From: Aldrovandia affinis
Lineage: Eukaryota > Chordata > Actinopteri > Notacanthiformes > Halosauridae
Length of the DNA: 64,000 bases
Reading direction: 5' to 3'
Assembly: GCA_029706075.1 (NCBI GenBank)
Contig: JAINUG010000018.1
Coordinates: 1,256,001 to 1,320,000 of the forward strand
Part shown: piece by piece, positions 11,363 through 23,763 of the stretch
How positions within the stretch are numbered: position 1 is the first letter of the stretch
How the letters are laid out: each line of letters starts with the position of its first letter
Program-made: the position numbers and the translations under genes
The notes under the pieces: model-generated
What the model saw: only the letters and a program-made list of their open reading frames with translations
Database searches by the model: none
What the model was told of the DNA's origin: nothing

Positions 11363-12159
11363 GACACTGCTCTTTACACTCACTGCTCTTGGGAACAGCA
11401 GTGATCCTTTGATCAGGGTGATTCCAGCTCCTGGTTTTCGGGTTACTCCCATGGAGTCCACTGCAGTGTTTGAGTTGTGATCCATAGTTACCCGTGTTTC
11501 TTTATTGAGTTGAGTTTTCCTGCCTCCTCCTTTTTCATTTGAGCAGTGAGATCCCCGCTGAGTCCATTTTATTGCCACATGTATTCATAAGTATCAAATT
11601 AAGAAGCTGTTCCAGGAGCTTGTGAAGTTACCATTAAAGTTTATTTGGCTCCCGCTTGAAAATGAGCTTTTGAAAATTCAACTGGGTTTGATATTGCTTT
11701 GATTGTGTTAAAAACTTTGAAAAACCGCTTTAGGAACCTAGCTGATTAAAGGAAGATTTGTCATGAATTATTGAAAGCGATTTTGTCCTGTTCCTAGTGG
11801 GAGGAACCCCTTCTGTTACAGAGAATTAAGGGTCGCTCAAATTCGTTTTGCTTTCCACAGGCAGGTGAAATCTGCTTCATAGCATTAAGTGAGTTGCTTT
11901 ATCACATTATTTTTCTCTCTGTGAAATCAGTCATGATGAAGAAGGCCAACCCAGTATTTACCCTTGGACCTTTGGACCCTTGGACCCAGGTCTTTTTGGA
12001 CAAGGCTTCACATACCATTGACTGTAGCCCAGTTCTGTTTTGAACAGTGTCCGCACATGACTTTGTTCATTGGACTCCCCTGCCAATCGCCCATATAAAC
12101 CATTTTTGTTCAAGAAATTGAATGCGCTTTAATTAAAATTGAAAGCAATTTTTTTGAAA

Positions 12160-12265
12160 AAATATTTTTCTTTCTTTTTTCTCCCAATTTAGTGGCCAAT
12201 TATACCCTCTGTTTATTTCGATTTACCCTCCCCACACGAATTTGCCGCTTGTCTCTGAGGCTAGC
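12160..12265 (-). mobile_element. SINE family A, 3' half (split by Tc1-like element)
   Basis: The + strand reads TCCCAATTTAGTGGCCAATT and CCCTCCCCACACGAATTTGC, the inverse of the family A tail. The other half lies beyond the transposon at 13515. The T-rich start at 12160 is the SINE's A-rich 3' end. Confidence 0.85.
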
Positions 12266-12267
12266 TA

Positions 12268-13512
12268 CACTGCCTGGCCAAACAAAAAGTCACCACCTGG
12301 ATTTAACTAAGCAAATAGGTAAGAGCCTTCCATTGGATAATTACTGCAGTGATTAATATGTTTTAGCTGGCAACAAGTTATTTAACCCTAACTGATGCAG
12401 TGAGTAGCTTCTCATTTCTTAAACAACCATGTCGGAAGACATATCCTGTGGTCGTGGAAAAGATGTTAATCTGTTTCAGAAGGGTCAAATTATTGGCCTG
12501 CATCAAGCAAAGAAAACAACTAAGGAGATTGCTGAAACTACTAAAATTGGGTTAAGAACTGTCCAACGCATTATTAAAACCTGGAAGGATAGTGGCGAAC
12601 CATCATCTTCGGGAAGAAATGTGGTCGGAAAAAAATCTTGAATGATCGTGATCGGTGATCACTTAAATGTTGAAAGTGATCATATCGTAAAAAATCAACA
12701 GTAGAACTCACGGCTATGATTAATAGTGAAAGTAAGAGCATTTCCACACACACAATGCGAAGGAAACTCAAGGGATTGTGACTAAACAGCTGTGTAGCCT
12801 TAAGAAAACCACTTGTCAGTGAGGCTAATCGGAAAAAAAGGCTTCAATTTGCTAGGGAGCATAAAGATTGGACTCTGGAGCAATGGAAGAAGGTCATGTG
12901 GTCTGATGAGTCCAGATTTACCCTGTTCCAGAGTGATGGGCGCATCGGGGTAAGAAGAGAGGCAGATGAAGTGATGCGCCCATCATGCCTAGTGCCTACT
13001 GTACAAGCCTGTGGGGGCAGTGTTATGATCTGGGGTTGCTGCAGTTGGTCAGGTCTAGGTTCAGCAACGTTATGTGCCCAAAGAATGAGGTCAGCTGACT
13101 ACCTGAATATACTGAATGACCAGGTTTTTCCATCAATGGATTTTTTCTTCCCTGATGGCACGGGCATATTCCAAGATGACGATGCCACGATTCATCGGGC
13201 TCAAATTGTGAAAGAGTGGTTCAGGGAGCATGAGACATCATTTTCACACATGGATTGGCCACCACAGAGTCCAGACTTTAACCCCATTGAGAATCTTTGG
13301 GATGTGCTGGAGAAGACTTTGCGCAGCGGTCCGACTCTCCCATCATCAATACAAGATCTTGGCGAAAAATGTATGCAACTCTGGATGGAAATAAATGTTG
13401 TGACATTGCAGAAGCTTATCGAAATGATGCCACGGCGAATGCGTGCCGTAATCAAAGCTAAAAGCGGTCCAACTAAATATTAGTGTGTGACTTTTTTTTG
13501 GGACGAACAGTG
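12268..13512 (+). mobile_element. Tc1-like DNA transposon, full length, DD36E-type spacing
   Basis: The element is 1245 bp and bounded by TA dinucleotides (12266-12267 and 13513-13514). Its ends are inverted: CACTGCCTGGCCAAACAAAAAG on the left and, read from the right on the other strand, CACTGTTCGTCCCAAAAAAA, both followed by GTCAC. It encodes a Tc1/mariner transposase on the + strand with several lesions. It has inserted into a family A SINE whose two halves lie at 12160-12265 and 13515-13772 and rejoin when the element is removed. The second-to-third catalytic residue distance is 36 residues rather than the usual 34. Confidence 0.92.
12429..13483 (+). pseudogene. Tc1-like transposase, broken
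   Basis: The N-terminal part starts at ATG 12429 and holds a paired-type helix-turn-helix DNA-binding region (FQKGQIIGLHQAKKTTKEIA, then IGLRTVQRIIKTWK). It runs into a TGA near 12640 after a run of seven A, where the frame shifts. The region 12640-12780 carries further stop codons in the following frame, including a TGA at 12779-12781 that probably replaced a glycine codon. The C-terminal 195 residues from 12896 to 13483 are open. Catalytic residues are D in MWSDESRF, D in [10 protein letters not shown] and E in [11 protein letters not shown], with 36 residues between the last two. The first two are spaced as in other Tc1 enzymes. The protein ends GPTKY and then meets the 3' inverted repeat. 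It binds element ends and cuts and pastes the transposon at TA sites, but this copy cannot make a full enzyme. Confidence 0.9.
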
Positions 13513-13514
13513 TA

Positions 13515-13772
13515 ATTCTCCAAGGCCAGCGAACTCTGCTTCCTTCGGAATTTGCCCACCCACATTCTGGAGACACCCTTATGCACTTCTCTGCGAATTC
13601 GTGCCTGCTCACCCTCCCCCTGGGGCAGAGAGCCAAATGCCGCCCCCAATCGGGGCTCCCCACCAGGGCCGGTCTGGTAGAGACGGGTTTTGAACCGCGA
13701 CCGTGATAGGCAGCTTACACTTGTAAAGGACCAGCCAATACAGGTGTGTTAGGCCGCTACGCTATCGGAGCC
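13515..13772 (-). mobile_element. SINE family A, 5' half (split by Tc1-like element)
   Basis: On the - strand it starts GGGCTCCGATAGCGTAGCGG, with A box TAGCGTAGCGG and B box CGGTTCAAAACCC, then the CGGCCCTGGTGGGGAGCCCC body. It is the best-preserved tRNA-like head of the family in this window. Confidence 0.88.
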
Positions 13773-16700
13773 CACAAAGCACACAACTTTTAAACCAATC
13801 TTTATTTGATTGTGTTATCTACACAACCACTATGCTTGCCACAGATTGGTGCGATCGGTTTAATGAATTGAAACGGTTCCAGGTGCTTGCTTCTCTCCCA
13901 AATCTAAGTGTTTCCCCGGCTACATTTGTTGGATTGGGAAGCGACGCATCATCTTGACGCACATGTTGATTTTTGGAGCGCGGTTCACTTGAGCCTCGCT
14001 TAATTTGTTTCATTTGACGTCTCCCAGAATGCACAGCGTGTTAACCAGACTCCGGTCTACGGCCTGTGTGAGAGGTATCAACCGAGCCCACAGTCTTCTG
14101 ATTAACCCCGTCTTAATTGGGCAAGCAATTAGTCCGCTGTGTCCCCTATTCGCTATCACAAGCCTGCTCTACTGATTTGATATCTGATATAATTAAGTAC
14201 ACATTATTTATACATGGCTTTATGGAATACACCATTTTGGAGATAGCATTTTCAGTCACTTGGAGTGGAGTTATGCATATGTGTGAAATCATTTAAATAC
14301 AGTGTCACTGACTGCTGTGTGCAGTGACTGCTCTTCAGCATGCCTCTCCTCTGATTGGCTCCTTGTAGAAGTAACTCGGGTCTGAAGATAACATCCTGTA
14401 GCGATACTGATGTCTTCACTTCAGGGTGCAGTAACGGAGTTTGCACTTTTTTGTGACAGCCTTTTAAATGTGAAAATGTGTTTTTGAAAATGTTATGCAA
14501 ATTGTATCGAGTGGACCAGTTTGTTTGGTTTATATTTGGGCCTAAATAGATTTGAAGCACTGACCAGATGCTTAAAAGATTTTTTCCATATTCCTCAGTT
14601 TAATAGTGTAGTTGGTGTATGCATGTCTTTGCCCTACACTATGTTTGGTTGTGTTCTTTAGTAGTTTACCTAGATGGTTAGCTTTGTCTGGTCTCGCCAC
14701 ACAACCCCATACACTTGTCTGATGTGTCACTACTCGACTCACAGGCCACTCATTATATGTGCTACGTGAATAACCATAATCTGGATTTACTTAATGCACC
14801 ATGTTGTGGTTTTCCCAGGTACTGTTGTCATTTGGGAGTTGGGAGTATGACTGGATATATTAAACAAGGTTTGGAGCATGATATAAGAGCTTTACGGTAT
14901 ATGATAGACGGTGATGAGAACAGGCCATTCAGCCCCTATATGCTGGTCATAAGTGTGGTTTGGATTATGACTGGAGATATGACATTGGGTCAGGAGTACA
15001 GTTTGGTGTATAAAATGACACTGGGTATGTTGTTGCTGCACACTGCACTTGTTTGAAGGCTTCCCTCTCTTTGACACGGGAAGTGAAGTGGGGAAAAGAC
15101 AGATGTCCCTCTCCTGTCGTCAGAAATGATTCTGCAGTGCTCCTGTGCTCACCTCTGTCTCCTTCCTGTCATCCTCCCCTCGCCCCTCTGGGTCCCCCCT
15201 CCCAGAGGTTCATTACTCCACAGCCCGGCGGAGACTGGTGGGGGCAGGGGGGCTGGGGGGACTGGGGGCGGTTCACCTCCGTCCACGAGCTCCGCTTCTC
15301 AGGGGCGGGAGAGCTCTTTCATTAATTCTATTGCTGGAAGGTGACAGTGTGTTAACAAGGATCACAATTGACAGACACTCGCCTAAAACTCGACAACGAT
15401 GTAATGATGTCGGAGAGGAATCTTGGGGGGAGGGGGAACGTTATTTTGTCAAGTTGACAGAAGGTTTTTTTGTTGTTGTTGTGGCATACAGGTCATTGCC
15501 AAAATAATGGAAACACTTGAGTAAATGAAGGGCTCTGTTATGGCGTGAGGTGTCTTTTCCTGGTATGGTTTAATTCCACTCAACACCTTGGGCAAGGTAA
15601 ACAGCAATAAATACAAAGCCATGATCATCTTCATTCTATGGTGAAGCATTTCTATCCAGACTGTGTATATGGAAGGGGATATATGTAGCATTCTATTAGA
15701 TCTAACCCAAACTAGAAGGTGGCTGTCTGTATATGCATCTTTTAAGAGCTGTCTAAACATACTGATGGTGTAACCCCCAGTGCAGGTCCAAATGCAGTGT
15801 GGGTTTGGGAACAGATGAAATGACCATGGAAGGCTCAGGTGGGTCAAACCTGGGTTACTACCTACCAGAAAAGGGGGGAAAAAAACATGGGGCTGGTTAC
15901 CTCTTGCGAGGCCCAGGCGATGTACATGTTAGCGATTTTAATGCACCACTGTGTGTGATTTTAAACCTTTAGATAAAGAATCCGCAGCATTTGTGACGGC
16001 GTATTTCCAGGCCACTCGGCAGCCCATGACAGCATCACGTGGCCCAGTGCACGGCACGCATAGTTTCTGCTTGATTTTTTTTTTATAGAGCAATGTCTGC
16101 AATCTTTACAATTCAGAACAATGGTACAGTTTTGCTGACAACCTGTGCCCAATACATAATGCACAATCAGCAGAATAAGTTGGTCAGTTTTCATAATATC
16201 CTGTTTTTATTATAGTCTCAAAACACGATTTGAAGGTAATGCGAATATACAGCTCATTTTTCATAAATTATTTCTATGCAAAAGCAAGTGCCCCATGACA
16301 GAACAAATAGTGTATGAACAGACCATAATAATAGTGTAATTGGAAGTCAAACTAAATGTTTCTTTTGTCTCTCTTATGCAAGTTTAGGAAGAGTTTATTT
16401 TAAGACGACAGATGATTTCTATATTTATATTGTGTCCTGATGAAAGACTTTGTCCCTATGTGAAAAGGCAGAATGGAACTATTGGATTGCAAACATTTCC
16501 CACATTATTCCAGAGCTGTTGCGTAGGAACCAGAAAGGAGTCCGGTTTTGATTTCAGCGCTCAGTTTGCTTTCAGTTTCCACGGACGGAGGGAGAGAACG
16601 GACGCTGCAATGGAAGAGGTCTCACGGCCAAAGCGAACGACGCGTCGAGCGCCGGTAAACCAACGGGTTCAAGCCGGCGCATTACTGCAGACGGTTTCCA

Positions 16701-17149
16701 TGGAACGCGCTCGAGGAAGAGAGAGACCTCTCCTGAGGGTGCGAACCAATAAAATCTTTGTTTTTCATCAACAATCTTATCTGAAACGGCTAAGCCCCCC
16801 CCCCCAGCCTTGGGAAAACGCTCTAAACCCGTCCCGCTGTTACGTCCTCGACACACAACCGTTTCTCCGCCTGAGCATCGGCGCTGCCTGTCGCCCTCAA
16901 ACCGCTAAACGCAGGACCGATTTCCCTCGCCGCTGTAGGTGTAGCCACTTCCCTGGCTCCGCTGTGGAAGAGAAATTGCAGGATGCTATGAGGGATTTGA
17001 GACGTTTAGCCCTTGAATTTTTTATGAAAAGGATCTTCTGAGACAAAGCAGCTGAAAGCTGAGAGATGTGGTGCAAATGCGCGGCAACAAAAGGACGGGG
17101 ACCGCTTTCATCCAGGGGAAAATGTGCACGCTCCTAACAAGTGTGTCTT
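13773..17149. other. Mostly single-copy stretch
   Basis: Apart from the Tc1 fragment at 15489-15665 nothing was recognised. A 209-codon open frame at 16412-17041 is composition-driven: it has no domain, no conserved motif and a start inside AT-rich DNA. Confidence 0.5.
15489..15665 (+). mobile_element. Internally deleted Tc1-like element, copy 2 (truncated)
   Basis: After TA at 15487-15488 the sequence CAGGTCATTGCCAAAATAATGG matches the end of the 557-bp derivative. It is followed by GAAACACTTGAGTAAATGAA, and joins directly to the transposase segment (GGGCTCTGTTATGGCGTGAG and onward), the same junction as in the copies at 9206-9762 and 23764-24318. Similarity fades after the segment corresponding to KHFYPD near 15665. 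No right-hand inverted repeat was recognised. Confidence 0.78.
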
Positions 17150-17400
17150 CTGGAATCTTTCTTTATTAAAATCATCTCCCCGTTCGAAACCTTCCTTTCC
17201 ATCCCTTTTTAATGTAATGAACCTAGCCTTGAACCTTCTCTTTTTAATTGCGGCTCGCTACGTTTGTTAAAGGGGGAAGGGGGGGAGAAAGTACAATTTT
17301 TCATTCCATAAATTAATTTTCTGGGAGAGGGGCTGAATAGCAATTTAATTAGGCAGCTGGCATTGTGCATGCTTTCGCCCCTTTAAAAAAAAAAAAAAGA
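17150..17400. promoter_or_regulatory. Candidate conserved noncoding element
   Basis: This is single-copy, stop-rich sequence with homeodomain-type cores (CATAAATTAATTTTCTGG, CAATTTAATTAGGCAGCTGG, the latter joined to an E box CAGCTG) and a CTTTATTAAAATCATC motif. The dense TAAT cores in an otherwise complex sequence resemble vertebrate developmental enhancers. No alignment was possible, so this is inference. Confidence 0.35.
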
Positions 17401-18537
17401 AAGCTGTTTAGAATAAATAATGATACACAAAATGAGGGTCTTTTAAACCACATCAATACAAAACGCTTGCGACGATAAACTACGGCACATTATTGTGAGG
17501 AAATATCGGCCAGGGAAATTAAGTGGGAAAATAGACTTTTTTTTTTTTTGCTTCTAATGAACCTTCAGCTTTCCACGCCCCCCCCCACCCCCGGCGACAG
17601 AAAGGCCTGCGGCCTCGGGGCTGGGCCTCCAGTCTACGGCCCCTTTGTTTATTTTGGTACAATGCTCTTACGTCCCTGCCATCTTATCTGCGCCAGCAGT
17701 CTCCGGCCTCCGCAGTTCCTCCTTAGGGATTTCCCTCGAGTCGCATGTCGCTGTGACGGCCTCAGCTCCGCAATATTGCACTTCCTCTGCCAGTCCCAGC
17801 TCATGGTTTGCTCTTGGATGGCGTTTCACCCGGTTGGCAGCGAGCGTAGTTGCCCATCGTTTTGGCCTGTGCTTTCCTGGGATCAGCCGCTGAGGATGGA
17901 ACGCAGTGCAGATATTAAGCCTGTCAGTTGCGTGCACAGGGAACGCTACCATCACCTGCACACAGAGTTTACAAGGCCTTAGAACGTGGTGTGCGAAAGG
18001 AACAAAACCCTCATGTGGTCTTTGTGAAGGGCCTAAAATCCCAACTTCCATCGAACACAAAGATTACACAACGCAATATGTACAATAAACGTATAAAGCA
18101 ATCATTTGCAATTCTGTGGTGAAATCCGTGCGTTTCATAATCCACTCGTCGTGGCTGAAGGGCACAAGAACAGACTCCACCTAACACTGTGTGTCTTTTA
18201 CCTCTTCTCTCTCACTTGTGCTGAGGCCTCTCGGTGAGGCAGGACAGGAGTCCTCTACTAAAAAACTTCAGGACTGATTCGCCTGCGTCTTGTGTTACAG
18301 ACGATGATGCCTGCCCCAGTTTCACGTTCGTTGGCTGCACACATCTGCCTGTCCTGTCATGATTATGATTGTAACAGACTGTATGAACTTGTCAAAGGAC
18401 GGACATGCGTTTTCTTTCATAATAATTGTAAGAACATTTATGCAGCATACTCCTGGCCTGGTCTCTAATCCTCTCTGAGGTAGTAAACCTTTAGGCTGTC
18501 CAAGTCTCTGGAGGTTGGTTGGTCTCTGGAGGTGGTT

Positions 18538-18688
18538 CTCTGTGGCTCAGTTGGTAGAGCACAGCGTTGGCAACGCTTAGGTTGTGGGTTCAATTCCCAC
18601 TGGGGCCACATATGCTGAAAAATGTATGCATTCACTACTGTAAGTCGCTTTGGATAAAAGCGTCTGCTAAATGGCGTATATTATAAGT
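18538..18688 (+). mobile_element. SINE family B, copy 1
   Basis: The tRNA-like head TGTGGCTCAGTTGGTAGAGC (A box) is followed by GGGTTCAATTCCCACTGGGG (B box and T arm), then the tail CTGTAAGTCGCTTTGGATAA and GCGTCTGCTAAATGGC with a TATTAT-rich end. The head can pass for a tRNA gene but lacks a proper acceptor stem partner. Confidence 0.9.
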
Positions 18689-19524
18689 CATCCCATTTGG
18701 GTGTTTTCATTGTTTGTAAGATATGTTCCCCAGCGACATTACTTCATTGGTTGTTGTGTCCATTATTAGAAACTACCATTACTGTTCAGGGAATGTGTTA
18801 ATGTGTGAACCACTGAAAGGGAGGTTAGAACACATTAAAATGCGCATCTTTCTTATTTAAAAATAGTTTTTAATATATATTTTTTTTAGTTTTAAGAGTT
18901 GCAGACTAGCAGAAATGTAGTTGGGGAAACCGTTGGTGTGACCCTCATATGATGCAAGGTTTTATGGTACACCTGTCAGTCAGCAAAACTATTCCATCCT
19001 GTCATCCTGACCTACTTTAACATCCGATGAGCAGATAGATGAACCGCGTGTTTGAATCAAGATCATTGTGTTAACTTATGTTTCATGATCGCAGTTGGCG
19101 TGATCATTGTAGGCATTTAAAAAAAAAAAAATGGATTGGAGTTGACTTATGCCATGGGGGAGAACAGAGCGTATTATGGTCGCACGGCTGCGGTCGATTC
19201 ACCTCGGCTGATTTCTGGGGTCCAGATCAGTTGCTGATTTCAAGATGAAAAGGGAAAACGGCAGACCCTGTGATTCTCCAGGGCCAGCACTGGTCACCCC
19301 TGGCTTATATGGCTGTAGGTGCACACTGTGACCCGGTCAGTCCCTACAGGCGACGGGCGATCCATAGGGCCCGGTTCTGGGCTCACTGAGGCTCTGAAGA
19401 CCGGGAGAGTGCGGTTTCCCCGTCACCCCCTAACGGGTCAGAACACCTGGAACACACCACTCTGGGTGTGGCTGGAGACCAGGGGCACCGGGGAAACAGT
19501 CATGATGCATCAATATGACACACG

Positions 19525-19556
<32 letters not shown>

Positions 19557-22500
19557 TGCGTGCCCCAGGTTGGGCCTGCCATCTCCTGTCATCACACCCG
19601 TCTTCTGTTTGTATGAATCTTTCTGTAAATTGTATTTATTTTGCATATACAGTATGTTGATTATATTTGATATGTAACTGCTGTTAAGGGGAAAATGCAG
19701 TCTTTTTTTTTTTTTTTTTTGTGTAGAAATTGAGATATGACTGTCATCATTTTAGTACATGATTTACTAGGGGATAAAGTGAAATGTTAATATGAAGAGA
19801 TTAAGATTAGTCATTGCCAGTCATTATTTTTGGAAAGGCAGAAAGTGAAGTCTTAACATTATATGAAGATGATCTCTTCATATCATCATCAGTGGCTGTT
19901 ACTTTAGCCGTTAATTTAGGGCGCTGCACGATCAGTTTGCTTGGCCTTATAAGGGCAGGCTCCGCCTCTGTGACACATGTAACACCACAGGAAGCACAGG
20001 TGCCCCCCCACACACTCTGCTCCACGATTACAGAACGTTTTACATCAGTCTTTAAGAACATCAATGACAAGAAGACCCTGAAAGCGGCAGCCCGCGGTCT
20101 TTGAATCACAGCGCCCTGCACTAATTACCGTTCCAGGAGCGGCCCTTCCGAGACATCATTAAACCAATCATCCCTTCACCCCCGAAACCCCCGGCGTGAC
20201 GGCTATCCAATGATTCCCCGCGCTCACATTGGCGGTAGAGCCTAAAGGGGCTTTTAAGGTCACGTTGTCCGTTTGTTTTTGTTTTTTTGTCAGCATTAAT
20301 AAAGCATTAAAACCGTAATAGTATGGCTCACAAACTGTTTTACTGTTGGTGTGTTTGTAGAAGGCTGCAGAAGATGCTTTCTGCAGGGCGATGTTAGTAA
20401 AAGACCTCTCTGGCTCACATGGTGTAAACCAGCAGAACATAAGCTTTTGTGTACCTGTCTGAGCTCCGAGACATAATATTGATTTATGTACCTGTGCACT
20501 GCACCTCATTAACCTCATGTTGAATATAATAACTGTGCAGCCACACTAAACACTGCAATGGTGTTTTTTTGTTTGGAAGGCATTCTCCCTCGAATGAAAT
20601 GTCAGTTGGCAAATATTTATGAAAGCTTATCCTGTGCTTTCCTTTGTTACGTGCAAGGAGCTTTTTTTTGTTTGCGTGTTATGTGACAGTGTTTTGACTT
20701 ATTGGAAAGGCAGTGCTTTTCCCAGTTTGGACATGGTCACAGGCCTGGCTCTCGGTGCTCTCAGATAGATGTCACCTTTGGTACATAGTTTCCGTGTTCA
20801 GGAATTTACCCACGGGAAAAATTGCCACGGTAAATATTTGCAGTAACTCCAAACTTGGAGCGATTCGGATCAAGCTGAGGGTTTCTCTCCTGGAACACGC
20901 ATGCCATTAAAGCAGAGAAACCCCTTCAACTCTATAACTGTTACAAGGTTCAACCATTTCATATGCAGCTTTTTTTGTTGTTGCCAATCCTCAACCTGGA
21001 CGCACCCTGATGAAAATATTTACACGTCTCTTAGGCACGGTTTATTTTCCCACTCTACTGAAATCTCAGAAGGACGATCACATCAACGGTAATGTTGTTG
21101 TTATTAGAAAAACGGTTATATCTGTATACAGTCAACACTGCTGGATGTGAACTGCTGAACAACTAGGTCAAGTGTGTTTGGGGAGATGGGATTGAGCTTT
21201 GCTCTCCCTCTCTCTCGCTAAGAGGAAAAGACGGACCCACACATGGCTCTCAGCGCTTGGCTCTGAACTCGCTTGCTCCCACTGTACCATGTGTGTCCCC
21301 GGATCCCACAGTACCCACAGTACTTGGCTGCCTGTTTGTTCTCTGAACTGCCTCAGTCCCAAGAGCTTAATGTTTGGAGCGTTTGTCTGAATATTTGTTT
21401 TACTCCTGACTCGTGACACTTCACAGAAATGGTGAAGAAATGGTCTTTTTTATTTTTTGTTGTTCCCAACTAAACCTTTTAAATATTGTCTTTGTTTTGC
21501 GTTAATTTAAAAAAAGTCTATATGACTAGCCGGACCCTCCAGTACAGAGAGATTCAGTGCACCAGGGTAGGCAGTGCAAAACCCATCATTTGAATATTCA
21601 AAGAGCGTCATTTGTCATAATTCTAATGTATTAGATATGATATAATATCACATAATGTAAAGTCTCCCCAAAACTGCTGGGTGCCTGCTCTTCTGAAACG
21701 GCTCTAACAGAAAGTGGAGCCACCGTGTCATGTGGTGGTGCTATTAAATAATCTTAGTGACTCCAGTGTTCATCCAGCCTGTGTGCATTATACGTGTGCA
21801 TTATAGTGAAGGAATTCCCCCTAGCGCTGGGGTTGTTTGAGATGGGGTTGTGTGAGATGGCGTAGAGAGCCTGGAGACAGGAAGTTCACACTGTATATAA
21901 AACAAGACCGCCCATGCATGAGAGGCATTAGATTCACACGGTCTTACATTACATCAAACCATCACTCCTCCACACACAACAGGCATGCAAACTAAGACTA
22001 TCAGAAAAGGCCTAAAGACAAACCCCTGAAGTGTAACAGGTCAGACGCTCAACCGGAACGTGCTCTGGCACGCTGTGCTGTTTCCGAGACTCACAATCGC
22101 TCGGATTTAAACAAATCTATCCTTGTATAACCGGAACAAAGATTTATCGAACGGTAGTACAGTGTTCAGCGAGCGTCCTGAGATCGCTGGAGACCGCCGT
22201 TATCGCGGTCTGACACGAGACGTGACATTGAATGTCTCCGGCAGCAGACTGGCAGTGAGCCTCGGAGAATTGGGCTGTGGTACGCCGGCAGCTGAAGACG
22301 TTGCCGAGATTTGATTTCGGCGGCGATAGAGCCCCTCCGTACACGGCGCAGGCAGACAATGAACCACAGCTCAGAGAGCAAGTGGCCCAGCAGAAATCAT
22401 TACTGCGCAAAAGGGAATACATCTCTCTCTCTTCAAACTGGGGAAATGAGCTCTCTGATCCTGAAACAGAGCAGTGACCCTAAAGGAAAACTGTCCAAAA

Positions 22501-23383
22501 CTTTTACTGGCCAGTAATACGATCCCCCAGATTCCCCCTTTGGTCAGGCTTATTCCACCCTCCTCTCCCTCCTGATGAAGATGTGTTCTTGACAATTCAT
22601 CTACCCTTCATTTAGTTCCCCTGTCGCTGGATACCTGATGTTTTTTGGGTCGTTTTTTTTTTTTTTTTTTTTACCAGTAAGGCTAACCCAGGCCTCAGGA
22701 GCGTGACGGGCCAAAGCCAGAGAGTCACGTTAACAACTGCTGTGGCCCCCAGGCTGAATTTTAACGAGGCTGGCCGAGAAACCGACTCTGACTTTATGGC
22801 GGTCGCTCTGAGAATAAAAAACGGGGTATTCGGGGGTCCACTTGAGGATGGGGAGTTTTAACAAGCAGACAGAGTATTTGCGCTCTCTGGGATCATGTTC
22901 CCGGCTCTCAGAAAAAGACACGCTTAGAGCCATTGATACCCACAGGGCGCACTGCAGGCTTGTGTGATACCCTGCCCCAGTAGATACCGGCCAGCCTGTG
23001 AATCTAATGATAGCAGGCACAGAATTAAAACCAGCTACACCATACCTCTGGCCACTGAGGCCTACACTTTTACTATTTCATCTCCTTACTCGATTTTAAC
23101 AGAGCTCTGCTGGCCCTTTGAAGCTTGAGATCTCCTTCGGTCTCACTTCCGTGGGAATGAAGTGGACTTTTGCCTTTCCCCCACCTCTGTCCAGTCCCCC
23201 GGCGGCCTCTGGTCGCCTCAGTTCCATCACACTAATCGTCTGTGCAGGAAGTGGCAAATCCACTTGAGGGAAAATCCCACTTTCTCTACATTGTATCACT
23301 GGGGAGAAGCCAAAGAATATGCCCTAGAAAGCCAGAGAAGCCGTATTCATGTGCGATACTGAACCTCAAGAGGTCTATCACAG
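18689..23383. other. Mostly single-copy stretch
   Basis: It contains T runs at 19704-19722 and 22648-22672 and the small GT/GTGC repeat at 19524. No exon or transposon was recognised in the remaining 4.5 kb. Open frames of up to 116 codons lack domains. Confidence 0.5.
19524..19562 (+). repeat. GT and GTGC microsatellite
   Basis: GTGTGTGTGTGTGTGC is followed by five to six GTGC units. Confidence 0.9.
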
Positions 23384-23740
23384 AGGCCCCCTGGTGGCAT
23401 AACGGTAAAGGCACTCGCCCGGAGTGCAGGTTTCCCGCTGCGGCCGTTTCCCCAGATGCGCCAGCCCGGCTCTGGCCAGGAGTCCTCGCTCAGGGATTGC
23501 GATTGGCTGTCCACTCCAGGGGGAGGGGGAAGAGAAGCCGGCACGAGCTCACCGCAGGTACAGAAAGCTTCACTGCGTCACTGTCGCCTGTTCGTGATTG
23601 CCGGTCCCAGGGTTGCGGCTGGTCCCGTAGTTGCAGGCGACGGGCCCGTGGGGCGGGTAATTGAATCAACAGAGGGTACAATTGGCCACCAAATTGTGAG
23701 AAAAACTGGAAAAAATCTGAAAAGAAAGAAAAAAAAAAAG
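23384..23740 (+). mobile_element. SINE related to family A (divergent head)
   Basis: The head GGCCCCCTGGTGGCATAACG with GTAAAGGCACTCGCC is a different tRNA-like start. The body (GGGGGAGGGGGAAGAGAAGC, CGGCACGAGC) and the tail (AGAGGGTACAATTGGCCACC, then AAATTGTGAG and an A-rich end) match family A in pattern. It looks like a sister family or a heavily diverged copy. Confidence 0.7.
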
Positions 23741-23763
23741 GTCTATTACAAACCGACAATATA

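Noticed and set aside
16412..17041. 209-codon open frame
   Set aside because: No recognisable domain, no splice or start context, and composition like the flanks.
18538..18610. tRNA gene candidates at the SINE heads (also 33071, 49164, 55311)
   Set aside because: The A and B boxes are present, but the acceptor stems do not pair and each is followed by the shared SINE tail, so they are retroposon heads and not tRNA genes.
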